Source: Reticulitermes lucifugus
Lineage: Eukaryota; Arthropoda; Insecta; Blattodea; Rhinotermitidae
NCBI GenBank assembly: GCA_026260175.1
Contig: JAKCWW010000121.1
Location: 80,666 to 144,665, forward strand
Length of the DNA: 64,000 bases
Direction of reading: 5' to 3'
Part shown: positions 1-11,905 of the stretch, piece after piece
How the letters are laid out: every line of letters begins with the position of its first letter
How positions within the stretch are numbered: position 1 is the first letter of the stretch
Program-made: the position numbers and the translations under genes
The notes under the pieces: generated by a model
Database searches by the model: none
Told to the model about the DNA's origin: nothing
Seen by the model: only the letters and a program-made list of their open reading frames with translations

Positions 1-62
1 TCCTAGTAAGCGAGCGGCCGTAGACCCACGCCTTAGACCGCACGGCCACTGGGATCGGCAAT
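1..62 (-). repeat. SINE family A, tRNA-derived head only (cut by window edge)
   Basis: Read on the minus strand this is a tRNA-like head with a GTGGCCGTGCGGTCTAAGG box-A region, closely matching the heads of the copies at 1842-2101 and 63390-63625. The element continues off the window, so its body is not visible. Family assignment rests on direct comparison with the two longer copies. Confidence 0.7.
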
Positions 63-610
63 CTTATCTTATTACAGTTCAATATTATACCACGTTACAA
101 CTCAACCAGAGTAGCCAAATAACCAACAGAAACCGATATGTTGAAAATATGAGTCTAGAGATTTGGCTGTATTAACCTGCTAAGCGCTGACAACGATGCC
201 GATTTCCCCGTACGTGCACCAAAGCATCGGTAAGCTGCGCACCTCTGCCAGTCTGCGGACTGAACAAAGCTCCAAAATGTAGTGCCCCAGAGAGCTGTAA
301 ATCTCCAGGAGCTTTCAAACCACAACAAACGACACTAATGACTGCCCCGTTGTCTCTTTGGTCATACTGCCGGGCGTCGTCATGGGATGATGCAACCACA
401 GCTTCCACGTTCTCAAACAGTTCAAAACACTAGATTTCTTCAAGCTAGACCCCGCGTGGTTTATGAAGCATCCACATGTCGTTTACTCAGAAAGCATTGT
501 GGTTTGTGCCATCGGATTACTTCAAGAACTTACGTAAAATTGTGCGTATACGTAGGCTACCTCTGTACTAAACCATTCGTGAAACAATGTAAAATTTGGT
601 AGGTTACTCG
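63..610. other. No recognisable gene or repeat
   Basis: Unique-looking sequence with only short chance reading frames. I see no splice-flanked exon, motif or repeat. Confidence 0.5.
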
Positions 611-620
611 TATATCCTAA

Positions 621-917
621 AATGGCATCCGGGATAGCGTAGTCGGTATAGCGACTCGCTTCGGACTGGACGGTTCGGTGTTCGAACCCCTGGAGGGGCG
701 AGAATTTTCGCACCCTTCCATACCGGCCCTGGGGCCCACCCAGACTCCTGTACAATGGGTGCGGGGGCTCTTTCCCTGGGTAAAGCGGCCGGGGCGTGGC
801 GTTAACCACCCACCCGCATCTAGCGCCGATGTTAAAGGAAGGGCGGAGCCATACGAGTACATTTAGCCCCTCTGTTTGTCTTCGTGGCATTTTTAGGGTA
901 AGTTTTTTCTTTAGTGT
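621..917 (+). repeat. SINE family B, near full length, with target-site duplication
   Basis: A tRNA-derived head begins near 627 (GGGATAGCGTAGTCGGTATA) with a box-B-like GTTCGAACCCC near 683. A GC-rich body follows that includes AAAGCGGCCGGGGCGTGG, shared with the copies near 11.5, 35.6 and 51.6 kb. The direct repeat TATATCCTAA at 611-620 and 918-927 fits a 10-bp target-site duplication made by LINE-type integration. Open frames across the element are passengers. It resembles insect tRNA-SINEs of the Talua/Talub kind in general layout, but I cannot assign a named family. Confidence 0.85.
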
Positions 918-927
918 TATATCCTAA

Positions 928-1831
928 GATATGGACTGTTATCGGAGAAAATGAATTCATATTAACTTGTAGGTAAACTGGACTTTTGTTTAAACAGAAA
1001 TGTTATGGCCTACCATGTTCCCGATAATACAAAAATACTGTTTTTATTCTTCTAGTGTAATAAGTGAAAGGAAGAAATTATTCTTCGTCTTTATGAAACA
1101 TAAATTTCACGAAAAATTATTTTTAATATTTCTGTCACAGCTGAAATAGTGGAAGATTTTTCTGTGCCATAATTTTCCTTGGTATTGGTTTATTTCCCTT
1201 CAGACGTTAAAATCGGCCAACGTTAAAAAATAAATGCTGTAATACCCTGCAGCATTTACGATTGTCATATTAGACTTCCTTGGTAGTTTCCAGATTATTC
1301 CCTAAATATTCGGCCGTTTGGGCAAGTTTATTTTGTAGTTGGTAAAAGGAATGAAGTGAATTCTGTCGAATACCTCAGAAGTTTGAGATGACATATTGTG
1401 GCTTCTCAGCAATGTAAATGCTGTGTTGCTTTGGAACTATAAAATTACACGGAGATACTGAGCGGAACGCAAATGATGCTTTTGTATTGCAGAGGTTTTT
1501 AGTTACACATACGTTACTGTTGCTACAGTTGTTTTACTTTATTTTTGTGAAGAAGTTGCTGCATGATTTTGTATGTAGAAGTGTCTAATGTTTCCCTAAC
1601 ACGTGCTATTATTTTATAGTGTTTAAAAAACCGTTTATACTGCTTTACTGTTACTCCAAGACCGACTGCTGCGTGCTTTTTATGGAAATAGTTGCTCTTT
1701 GCTCTTAAGACTCATATGAGAGCCATAAATAAACTCTGTGAGTAAAATGCACAAGTTTTTATTGTTAAAGCAAATGGTAACATTTACCATTCATCCTTGA
1801 ATGTTTGTTTACTATATTTTTATGACTATGA
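928..1831. other. No recognisable gene or repeat
   Basis: AT-rich sequence without coding potential or a repeat that I can match elsewhere in the window. Confidence 0.5.
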
Positions 1832-1841
1832 TTATATTATA

Positions 1842-2101
1842 GTCGATGGCAGTGGCTGCGCGGTCTAAGGCGTCGGTTTTCAGTCGCTCGCTTGCTGAGA
1901 TTTCTGGTTCGAATCTCGCCGGGGATCATGGATCTCTCTCTCGTGTTAATGTTGTGTGTTGTCAGATAGAGGTCTTTGCACCGGGCTAGTCACTCGTCCA
2001 GAGGAGTCCTACCGAGTGTGATGTGTCTGACTGTGATCTTTAAGCCTCGATAATGAGGAGGCCCTGGCTCACTAGAGCTGTAGGGATATGAACAAAAATG
2101 C
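1842..2101 (+). repeat. SINE family A, full length
   Basis: The tRNA-like head has a box A around GTGGCTGCGCGGTCTAAGG (1851) and a box B GGTTCGAATCTCGCC (near 1907). A ~170-bp body follows, ending in a conserved GAGGAGGCCCTGG block. The body matches the minus-strand copy at 63390-63625 over nearly its whole length. Flanks TTATATTATA (1832-1841) and TTATACTATA (2102-2111) agree at 9 of 10 positions and may be the target-site duplication. Confidence 0.85.
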
Positions 2102-2111
2102 TTATACTATA

Positions 2112-3340
2112 AATTTTACTTCATGTTCATAACAAAGTGTCCTTACTACGGCCATTCAAGCGGTTCACGAGTAATGTGGTGCAGTTTTTTTGTGCGATTG
2201 AAACACTTTCCTCGCATCTTTATTTTTAATTAGACGTGTAAACTTAAATTTATTAATTTGAGTGTTATTCCTTTTTTAAATTTTAGATGCTTCAAAAATA
2301 TTTTGTTGTTGACGTGGAAATGAACCATATTCCGTAGGAGTAACGGGGTTTCTGCTTCTGTGAGATATTATGTTTTTTAAATTCAGGCATGACCTTCTGT
2401 CTCACCTCATTCAGTATATTCGTTCATATAGAGACGAGTATTTTTTTTTATCTAAACGCGAAATGGTAATCTTTGCACATGACACCCGTTGTTAGGGAAC
2501 CAGAATGAAATAACGGAAACCAGACAGGGGATCAAACGGAGTACAAATATGTAGATGGATTTTATAATGCTCTCGTAACGTAGAAGATTTCACATGTCAC
2601 ATGCCAGGAGTTTGAATCTCACAGCTGTCAATATCAGCCTGCGAACAGAGGTGGTGTGGGTTCGTTGTGGTATTGTAACAACAGGAATAACCCAATAACC
2701 AAAGCTAACGTAGGGCACATTACCCGGGAATTAAATTACGTCACGGTAATTCCTCCAATTAGTTACTGTCGTTCATAACACTACTAATAAATTACAAATT
2801 ATATACCTGTAGCAATTACTTTTAGATTATGAGTAATGTAAACAAATAAATCGTAACACGTCATAGTAGGTGAAGAGAGAGGCTGCCTGTCCAAACAAAG
2901 GTATCTCATTTATTTCGTTAGCTCTTTCAGAGAATTTGACATAAATTATAAAATGTCTGATAATGTTATTGAAAAATGTGTTGTATGAATAACTATTTTT
3001 GTCCGTCTTGTAGCTTACGCGGTTTTGCTACCGTATAGTCTGGTAACAGCATACCAACTTTTATAGGGGGAATGTGCAGCCTTGATCTTTCTTTTTCCAG
3101 CGTCGAACAAAAGTACAAATGCCCATGGGAGATTTATTTCATTTCCCTTAAGTAGGATTATGTGTTTTCTTACAGTAGGGACAAAGATTCATGATACACA
3201 AGACATGTTTAATGGTTTAACCTTTATTTTCCTTCCCAAAAGACAAAATGTTTAAATTCAAGGACCTTTTAGGGTGTAGTTTGCTGGGTTACGGTGCTGC
3301 ATAATGACATATTGTTATGTTTCATACACTAATTGACTGA
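2112..3340. other. AT-rich sequence, one weak tRNA-like segment
   Basis: Mostly unrecognised. Around 2575-2660 there is a box-B-like AGTTTGAATCTCAC that could be the head of another decayed SINE, but no matching copy is in this window, so I do not call it. No coding region seen. Confidence 0.4.
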
Positions 3341-3356
3341 CCTCTTTTATCTGCAG

Positions 3357-3396
3357 ATTTTACGCTGCTACGCCATATTACCATCGCTGCATCAAG
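3357..3396 (+). other. Possible 40-bp internal exon
   Basis: A pyrimidine-rich acceptor (CCTCTTTTATCTGCAG, ending at 3356) and a strong donor (GTAAGA, from 3397) bracket 40 bases open in all three frames. Frame two reads FYAATPYYHRCIK. I do not recognise the peptide. Splice-like pairs this close also occur by chance in 64 kb, so this is only a candidate microexon of an unknown host gene. Confidence 0.2.
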
Positions 3397-3887
3397 GTAA
3401 GATCAAGAAGAGTTTTCCAGCGTACCTTTCCGCTGTAATTATTTTCGTTACGTCATGTGAAAATTGCATTAAGTATAAGTACTAGTGTATGCTACTTGAA
3501 CATTAAGTCTATCATTCCTCATAGCATGTGGAGTATGTCGGAGAGTATTATAGGTTCTTCGCTTGTCATTTTTCATTCTAAATTAACCATCATCTGTGGA
3601 CTACTAATTATGAATCCGTTAGACTTATCGTAGTGGGCTGTCTGTCCATGAAGTTTTACGGCTATAATTGTACACATACATACACCTACGTACATACGTG
3701 TACCACATATCCTTCCCTTCTACGGGGCTTTCACAATGGTTAGAAAAGAGAATATTATTTTTTTTCTTGTCTGGCTGTCTGCCCGATCATACATCCTTCC
3801 ATGTGACTGTCCGAATGCAACAGCTCTACTTCCGATGTACGGAGTTTTGTAAAATTTTATATTTGGTTGTTTTTTTTTCCTTTCGTG
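3397..3887. other. No recognisable gene or repeat
   Basis: Nothing identifiable; the reading frames here are short and overlap the neighbouring SINE. Confidence 0.5.
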
Positions 3888-4162
3888 ATGGGCCCCGCAG
3901 CAGATGTTACGGACGCACCGCAGCCTTAAGGCTGATTCTGCAACCCTGTGATGAAGAGAAAGATGATAAGTATTTTCATTTTTCCAGGTAATGGCGCACC
4001 GGTGGAATGAACTTGACAAGGGAAAACCGAAGTACTCGGGGAAAAACCTGTCCCAGTGCCACTTTGTCCACCACAAATCCCACATGGATTGACCCGGGAT
4101 CGAACCCGCGTCTCCTCGGTGAGAGGCTGTCGACTAACCGCCTGAGCCATGGCACGGCCTTG
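3888..4162 (-). repeat. SINE family C, near full length
   Basis: On the minus strand it starts AGGCCGTGCCATGGCTCAGG, followed by a box-B region GGTTCGATCCCGGG, then the body TGTGGGATTTGTGGTGGACA and TACTTCGGTTTTCCC. The 3' part includes a TGCAACCC block and a purine-rich GAAGAGAAAGATGA stretch in plus-strand reading. Further copies lie near 7.5, 23.3, 24.3, 27.0, 34.1, 35.9 and 60.3 kb. The overlapping ORFs are translations of this repeat. Confidence 0.85.
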
Positions 4163-5228
4163 GGGCTTGTTACTAAAATCTGTGGACAAAATTAAAGTTC
4201 GGTTAAAACCGTATTAAATTAATAGGCGCTTTACATGTAGACTTACCAAAATGTATATTAAAATCTATCTGAAACGTACTTGAGTTAAGTTTCAGAGTTG
4301 CGATAAATTTGCGGTAGTAGTTCGCAGAGTTTGTGAGACCTAGTAAGGCGTCCGTGTTACTAGAAAGCTTGAGAAACACTGCATTAGAGTTCCTGGTACT
4401 ACTATGTTTTCTGTACCGAAAAATGTCATTTGTCTATTGCATGTGGAGTTTCTGCAGTAGTATAGACGCAGACCAGATTCCAAACAAAACCCGCTGAAGT
4501 ATGGGGGAACGTAATTTAGTGCTTTCAACGAAACTTGAAACAGATGAAGCTTCTGTACACTGCTGCCTATGGAACCCAAAGTAAACCGAAGTACAACAGG
4601 CAGTAGGAGAAATTACACTACGCCTACCTATATCTATCGTATGCACGACACGTGTATGAAAGATGTTGCCTATACAGCACGGCGTGCGGACATTAAATCT
4701 CGCGTTTTTTACGTGTAAATAAGTAATAGATTGTGCTATTTTTAAGGCCGCATTTCATTGGTCGCTGTTCATGGATAGGGAGGGAAAGGTATTATAGTTT
4801 TTAAAATTTAGTACCTCTTAATTTTTTAAAACCTTTCTTATTGTAGTGATTAGGAAAACTATATTCTTCTTTACTTTGTAATAATCTGTGTGCCCTATTT
4901 CTATTGGGAATCTCATTGAAACAGTGGCGTTTTTTGTAGTTGGTAGGTCACCATGTATGCAGGATCGTCTGAAAGCAAGACTGCTTTCTTCATAGAAATC
5001 TGCAATACGGTGAAAGGAATTGTATATTCATATCCTACTCATTTCAGTCTTTTTGATTTTGTTACCCCTAATGATAATATATGGAGAGTACGAAGTACAA
5101 GACTACTTATAATACTGTTACTTCCTTCTCACATTTTCCCTTAAATACCCTAAATTTTCTTTTGTTTTACTTTGAGAAACACAGTTGCTATATTTGTCAA
5201 ACAATAGAAAAGGGTTATTTTTTATCAG
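4163..5228. other. No recognisable gene or repeat
   Basis: AT-rich. Several overlapping short frames between 4340 and 4650 on the minus strand show no protein motif and lack splice context. Confidence 0.5.
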
Positions 5229-5267
5229 TCCAACCAGATACGCTTAAAATCACTGTATCTGGTTGGA
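5229..5267. repeat. Perfect 13-bp inverted repeat with 13-base loop
   Basis: TCCAACCAGATAC at 5229-5241 is exactly inverted at 5255-5267 around an AT-rich loop. It could be a minimal MITE end pair or an RNA hairpin. No TA or 8-bp duplication is evident at its edges. Confidence 0.75.
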
Positions 5268-6688
5268 TTATAATACACAATAACATAGTGCACCAACAAT
5301 AAAGAACATTATTTAGTCGTGAATATAAAATAGCTTTTTTACCCCTTTGAAGTCTGATATTCATCTGTATTACATATAACTCTCCAGTTCTTACCTCAAT
5401 GAAAACACAGTTCGTCACCTTTAGAAATACTAAGAGGTCAATGCTATTTAGGGAGATAATCGGTGTTTGTTGTGAGAGTCATACGGAGCACGTACGTACA
5501 CTGTGTGGACAGAATGCGGTTAAGTCGGGTGGTATATAGGCGTATAATTGACACTGAGATTTAAACATTTAAACAAGTGAAGATTGTGTCCATTACATTC
5601 AACATATGTTGTGTCTTGCCAGATTAAACTGATTGTCACTGTGCTTTCGACCGTCGCCAGTAAGAGGTCACACTTCTTTTTAAGTCTGACTTCTTCCCGC
5701 AGCATCACCTCTGCCCGCAGTTTTTACTTATATCTGGCTGCACATAAACTTTGCTCTTAGATGTTCTTCGCCCAAGAAGCCAGTCGCGGAAACGCGCAAA
5801 TATCTGTCCTTCACCTAAGGAAAACCAAGTGAACATGAAGTAGTCTAGTGACATCCCTGAGACAAGTACAGATATTTCAAACCACTGCATGAACTATGAT
5901 CGAGAGTTCGTTACCCGGTAACTCGCTAATTTAGCTTACATGCTGACGATATAATGTAAGGTTAATTTTGATGTTGAGAATTTAAAATACATATAAAACC
6001 CTTGAAAGAAATGAGCAAAAACACAATGGGGAATTCAGATTTGTATTAAAAAATATTTTCACTGATGGTGTAAGTACATGAAAATTCATGCAAATACAAT
6101 ACGTACACACACAGCCACTTACCAAAAAAGCCTCTTTAAACCGATGGTGTGAAATCAGCGGCCTACCTTTCCACTAGTATTCTGATGTTGTTCTCGATAT
6201 TTCCACAGGGTTACATTTGTGAAAGAAAACTTAACTTGCTAGTATTTAGAATTATACATACCCGCCTGTTGATATTTCTGCTAGCAAGGAGGAATAACAG
6301 CGTTCTCATTAACGTTCAGCCATTTGTAAAATTACAAACGAAAATGATATGCATACATTAATTGCAATAATGATTATTAATAGGAAATACCAAATACAAA
6401 TTTATTCAGTAAAATGGAGATTGTATTGTTGGTATTTAAACTCTATTCCAGGCTGCAGGTTTATCTCTTTACAACGTTTAGTGTCCATAAGATTTTTTTG
6501 CTAGTTGCTGGTCTGAACTGTAAACATTAGTCTAACATATGGGTATGGGATGGTAGAACTTTTAATTATTTTGATTTTAGGCTTTGGGCGTATTGGAATA
6601 CAAGTCATTAGGAAGGACTGCTGGATGCGTGGTCAAGAACATATTGAAGACAGGCTGCTTCTTTAGTTATTCTAAGTAATCCTAATTT
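5268..6688. other. No recognisable gene or repeat
   Basis: AT-rich sequence with only short chance frames; no repeat matched within the window. Confidence 0.5.
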
Positions 6689-6846
6689 CAGGTCTGCACC
6701 AATGTTCCAAAAATCCAGGAGTCACCTAAAAATTCCAAGCCCGAGATTGGTGACCTGAAATAAGTTCCAAAATGAGGATTTACAAACAGTAGGTGCCACT
6801 CTAGAAAATTTACTAGCCACGGCGACCTTGCGCATGGGACCCCTAG
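6689..6846. mobile_element. hAT-like MITE, decayed copy
   Basis: This segment aligns with the better-preserved element at 8286-8445 over most of its length. Shared blocks include a start resembling CAGGGNTGCAC, TCCAAAA, TGCCACT, GAAAATTTA and AGCCACGG. The right terminus is damaged (ACCCCTAG rather than ACCCCTG). No transposase is present, so it is a non-autonomous element. Confidence 0.6.
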
Positions 6847-7429
6847 GACCCCTAAGGTCAGGTGCGGGTGTTTGTTTGTTGGGAGCAAGACGGGAAAGCC
6901 GTGTTGTAAATTAGATTAATCCTAAACTCGGAATACTTATTCACATCAGGAGATAGCGAATTGCACCGTGCAGCAATTAAATTGTGCGTATAGGAACCTT
7001 GCAGGGAATCAGATTTAATACGGTAATAATTTCTGGTATTCCGTGCATTGATATGTGACAATTTGTTTCTTATAAAAGCTATGTTAAAGCATAATGCAGT
7101 AGCGAATCCTTATCCGGAGGTCACATCTAGCGGAACGGTAGTTGCGTATGTATGTTTCGGATTTAATTCGGAGAGGTGTTTTAAAATGAATCTGTACATA
7201 TATATATTGTTCCGAATATTAGTCTTTTAAGTACCAAATCCTTTTGTTCTACCTAAATTATTTCCGACATGTATAATGTCTCCTTTTTTTTGTCGTTGCA
7301 GACAAAGTATAAAGAAACAAGTGAAATTTTTTTCTATGCCATGCTTCCCGATTTCCGAAAAAGCATTGATTTTTGGAAGGTTCCCAGGCTTCGCCCATTT
7401 TTCCTTCTGGTAATTGCAACATGTAGATG
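6847..7429. other. No recognisable gene or repeat
   Basis: Nothing identified apart from a pyrimidine run followed by GTTGCAG near 7300, which is not enough to call an exon. Confidence 0.45.
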
Positions 7430-7572
7430 AAAATGAGTATGGACCATTGGTGGAAAATTATTGTCAATGGAAACCCGAAATACTGGGAGAAAATCCTGTC
7501 CACAGATTTCACATAAGCTGGCCTCGGCGGTGGTAGGACACGCATAACCGCCTGAGCCGTGACACAGCCCAA
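7430..7572 (-). repeat. SINE family C, decayed and internally deleted
   Basis: On the minus strand, GGGCTGTGTCACGGCTCAGGCGGTTATGCG matches the family C head in its first half, and GGATTTTCTCCCAGTATTTCGGG matches the body. The box-B region and much of the GGATTTGTGGTGGACAA block have been lost between them. Confidence 0.7.
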
Positions 7573-8277
7573 GTCTTTGACGATCAAAATTAACCCGAAT
7601 TTTATTTAAGGATTCAGTTCCTACCGCACAGTAAACACACTGCATCTCGGTTATATAAACAGATAAGTTAATGTTGTGTAGTGAAATATTCGCCGTTTGT
7701 TCTGATGTCCCTACAGAACACAGCAATACAAACTGCGTAATTCTGGAGTGTGGTGGTTCATGCAGTAATCACTAGGCTCTAAAGGCACAAAACCCCAAAT
7801 TACTGTCACACAGACCTGCATTCAGCCGATATTTTATTCACACGTGTTCGCGACATTTAATATTCCGTTACTGCTTATAAGATCAGGTCGACTGGCAGCA
7901 CTTACTTTAACGCATGTGTTCGCAGTTCTTCGGCACATTAACTGCGCGTGAAATTGATCTCTTTTGACTGCTAAAGTTGTTTTTTCTGTTAGTTTGAAGT
8001 AAGGTGCTGTTGTGATTGCAGAGATGTTGGCATTGCAAGACCATGCGTTTTCGAATTGTCATGATGGTTTAAATTGGCATAACACTTGGGAATTTAGTGC
8101 CAATTTTGTAACAATTCGTTCTGAAAAATTTGGAGATAATTTTGTCTTTCAAATAGCTATGTGATTGTTTAGATGGTTTTATTTTGTCACTTTATTTTAT
8201 GTGACACTAAGACAGCAGTTAAATTTTTGTGAGAAATGTTAAGACGCTTTTGAGGGTTTAAACTTTATTCACGCTTA
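7573..8277. other. No recognisable gene or repeat
   Basis: Short frames only, partly overlapping the SINE on the left. Confidence 0.5.
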
Positions 8278-8285
8278 GTTTAAAT

Positions 8286-8445
8286 CAGGGTTGCACAAAT
8301 TTTCCAAACCTCCAGAGCCACCTCAAAATCTAGGCTCCAGAAGTATGACATGAATGAAATTCCACACTGAGGACTCCAAAATAGTCGCCACTGTACAAAA
8401 TTTAGTATCCACGGTTACCTGGCGTCCAGGATTTGTGCACCCCTG
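8286..8445. mobile_element. hAT-like MITE, 160 bp, with terminal inverted repeats
   Basis: The left end CAGGGTTGCACAAAT (8286-8300) and right end ATTTGTGCACCCCTG (8431-8445) are inverted repeats matching at 14 of 15 positions. Flanking octamers GTTTAAAT (8278-8285) and CTTAAAAT (8446-8453) agree at 6 of 8, as expected for an old hAT 8-bp target duplication. CAGGG-type termini are characteristic of hAT transposons. The interior has no coding potential. A diverged relative lies at 6689-6846. Confidence 0.8.
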
Positions 8446-8537
8446 CTTAAAATTGATTCGTAGCTTCCAACAAACAGAGCGTAAAGTGGATCTGTTGAAT
8501 ACAGAATTAGTACAGGCGCTTTTTACTTCTGTTAAGT

Positions 8538-8775
8538 TCAGAAGATAGAGAGGGGAAAAATGCGACGAAAGAGAATAGGAAAGTGAAGGGAGGAAACAGA
8601 TGGAGGATGTAAATAATAACAAGGATGAAGTCAATAGAGAAAATAAAATTTAAAATAAAGAGGAGGCAAGGATTAAATGTAGGAAAAGGTAAATTGTAAG
8701 ACGGAGAATATTAAGAAGAGAAGCTGGGAAAGAGAAGAAGGAAGGTAAAGGAGAAGAGCCGCAATAAGTAGAAGA
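8538..8775. repeat. Polypurine tract
   Basis: About 240 bases strongly enriched in A and G on the plus strand (runs such as GAAGAGAAGC and GGAAAGAGAAGAAGGAAGG). It is the strand mirror of the pyrimidine-rich tracts near 12.5, 30, 32 and 38 kb. It looks like a decayed simple repeat. Confidence 0.65.
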
Positions 8776-11480
8776 AACGTAATTGTTGAATTTTTATATT
8801 CTTTCCATGCCTGAAATATGCGGAAAATCAGCCCAAGCAAAAGCGAACTTCTCTGACGACTTACGGATCCATTTTCCGACCTTAATTTTCAGTACTGAGT
8901 GCCTTGTATTCTATATGAGACGAAACTCCCTTATATTTTGCGTGGATTTGAACGTCAGAAGCTATTCCTTATCAATATAGCACGTCGCATTCTCGTATAA
9001 TCCAGTGTAATGTCTTACTTCGGTGAGGGTATTACATTATAAAGTCCTCTAGACACGGCCCGAAACTTGCAGTGGAGCTTGAGATTCTAGAAAGCGGTTG
9101 AGAAGTAGAGAGAGAAGCGATGGGGTAAATTTAATCAGGATGAGCCACAAGACACCCTAGTTGGAGTCTAGTGGAGGCGGTTTCGGATATGGGTGCCATG
9201 GAAATATGTGAGTTAATATGTTGGGAGTACTCTCCGCATAAAGGGACTGTCTCTGAAGACAATCTGGATATTGCTCTACGAACTGGTGTCACGGGAATTG
9301 AAGACGGAGGTTTATGTATGCTTACTTTATGAAAGGATGATGGATAGGCTGTATTGACTAGCGTCTGAATTATATCTGTTTGATGCTTGTCAAGTGTTCT
9401 GCCTCAAACAGTAGGTTAATTTCAGTTTTGTGCTTTTAGCATGTATAAAATGCAAAAGTTGTGGAAATCTGCCTTGCTTCTGACTTATCTTTTGTCTTGT
9501 TTAATATCCGAGATGTTTTATTGACGTTTCCAGTCACTAAATAAAATTCCTATAGTGTTTGAGCCAAAAATAATAATTTGAAGGACAAAATTAAAGTGTA
9601 TTTTAAGGAAATAAATTCATATGATGTAAACTGACTTTGAAATGTTGATACTTGCATTGTAGCGGTGATGAAATTTGGTGATCCATAAAATGTTTGCAAA
9701 TAGCACAGTGCATGTTGTATATACGGCAACAGTAATTGATCTGTAGGTTCTGACAGCACTGTTGATTTGATGTGGCTCAAATTGTGATTGTAAGATGTTG
9801 GTTAAATGGTTGATTTTAATTAAAAAAGTCATCTGTATCCAATAAAGTTTGTGATTTTCAACACTGCAGATGTATTAAATCAAAGCTTAACGAGAAGGTA
9901 AAAGTGTATTTAAATTGAATACATATGCAGGTCTAATAAGCAAGTGATATTGGTAAATTCCCCTTGTTCAGCACACTTCATTTAATTTATTTCAGACAGT
10001 GGTTAATATGTTTGTTTTGTTAAACTCATATTGTGACAACGTGAGAGCTGAGGTGTCTAACGACAAGCAATATAAATATGTATCTTACTTTGACTATCGT
10101 AAATACCGATAGAAAGAAATGTATTTTATTTTTTGTATCTCTCCGTACGTTCGCCGTGTCTGGAAAACGAAAACAGAACTTCAGGATGTGACTGAGGTAA
10201 AGATTTATCGTTATATACAACTTGTAACTGATGTTTTCGACAATGTTAATAAGTTCGATTTTATTTTTACGGAAAATATGATGTTATATTCGATCGATGC
10301 GAATTACATTTGATTTCCCTGAAAACAATTTTAGGGTAAGACAGTCCATTGTGATGCATAAGTAATTAGATAAAAAAACTGTCAATCACAAACTGTCCTT
10401 TTTATTCATCTAATTCCCCGAAAACCTTTAACGCAAACCCTCTAGAAACTCTTTTATTATTTTCGGAAATGAAAAATAATGCGAACGTCTTTATAGCTTC
10501 ACTTTATATACTGCCTGGAAGGAACACATAAAAATTAAAGTTTGGCTTAACCTGCCTTTACGTAGGTTGTTTTGCTTCACTTGGAAACGTTGTACAATCA
10601 TGGCTGAATGCTACGTTTCACTTTGTGTTCATCGTAATTCTATGACTCAGTCTTCAGAACCTCATTCGTGAAAGCATTGTGTATCATATGAAGGCGAGGC
10701 TGACTTGAAGGTGAAAGAAGCGCATTCTGCTCCTTACACCCGCAGTAACATTTGTAAATCCCTGGTTGGTAATTCTGTAGGCTTGAAAATATTTTCGCTT
10801 TGTCCCGAAATACGAAAAGACAGAAGATGGAACAACTGTCACAAAGAATTTTCGACCTCATAAATGTAGAGAGATTTACTGTAGCTAGGGTCATCCCTCC
10901 ATGCAGCGTCACTCCATTGATTTATCGATTGGAGAACTCCTGGTACCGCTTGAAGGATGCTTGACCGCGCGACAAATTGTCATATACTCTGTCCTGTATT
11001 CAACTGGATTTGTATAAGTCTAGCATTTGGCAAAGTGAACTGATTTTCACTACAGGCATGGTATTTTACGAAGGCTTTGATGAAGCTTCATGTTCCGTTA
11101 GAACAGAGAACGCTTCTTAAGCTAAAAACTGTCAGCTGCTCAATTACGTACGCAGTTACGTGATAGGTGTGTGGCATTTACAGTAAGTCTATTCTCATGT
11201 TGCAGGATGTTTTCACTTGTAGTTTTAAAAACAGACGCATTCCTTGAATCTCCATTACGTCGTAAAAACTTCTGAACAAAAATGATTTTCCCAATAATAC
11301 AAAGTGATTAATTAGCAATACGTTTCTGTGGGACACTTCGTAGCATGTTTCACGTAGAACGTATCTGGGAACAGAGTGCTTAGGTTAATACGTAGACAAA
11401 GAAGTAGCAGGAAGCTGGAGCAAACTGCATAATGAGGAGCTCCCTAACTTGTGCCCTTTACCGCATATTGGAGTCGGGTT
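8776..11480. other. No recognisable gene or repeat
   Basis: 2.7 kb in which I cannot identify any gene, SINE or transposon. Reading frames stay below about 90 codons and show no motif. Confidence 0.45.
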
Positions 11481-11482
11481 AG

Positions 11483-11748
11483 TGCAGCCGGTACAGTGAC
11501 TGCGTGACGGGCTGAATAACCGAAGGATCGTGGTTCTGTTTCGAGAGGCGTAAGAAATTTTTCTTTTCCCCGAAGCATCCGGATCGGCTGTAGGACCCAC
11601 ACAGCCTTGTATTTAATAGGCAACGGCTGTGCATTTTGGGGGGTAAAACGGCTGGAACGTGACTGACTTGTTTCTTCCATCTAGTCCCGAGGTTAATGAG
11701 TGGAGCTATACCTCGCTATACCTTCACTCTTCCCTACGCATTCATGGC
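11483..11748 (+). repeat. SINE family B, diverged
   Basis: The head reads GCAGCCGGTACAGTGACTGC, with a body containing GGTAAAACGGCTGGAACGTG and CATCTAGTCCCGAGGTTAA. This corresponds to AAAGCGGCCGGGGCGTGG and CATCTAGCGCCGATGTTAA in the copy at 621-917. It is clearly older than that copy. Confidence 0.75.
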
Positions 11749-11799
11749 ATGCACAGGAAAGACTTTAATTTAGTTACTAATTATTATTTTTGTGATAAA

Positions 11800-11905
11800 A
11801 TGACAAACTGTTAGATGGGCGGGACATGTAGCAGAAATCTTACAGTAAGGTAAGCATTCTGAATTTTAATCGAAGAACTAGAGTGGCAGATACCACCTGG
11901 AAGAC
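11800..11905 (+). pseudogene. Non-LTR retrotransposon reverse-transcriptase tail, short fragment
   Basis: AGATGGGCGGGACATGTAGCA encodes RWAGHVA, the C-terminal signature of the endonuclease-reverse transcriptase family found throughout this window. The downstream ~80 bases fit the expected spacing but have lost the frame. About a dozen such tail fragments occur between 11.8 and 55.4 kb. Confidence 0.6.

Noticed and set aside
1842-1925. Functional tRNA gene
   Set aside because: Box A and B are present, but it is followed by a SINE body shared with another copy and the cloverleaf is incomplete.
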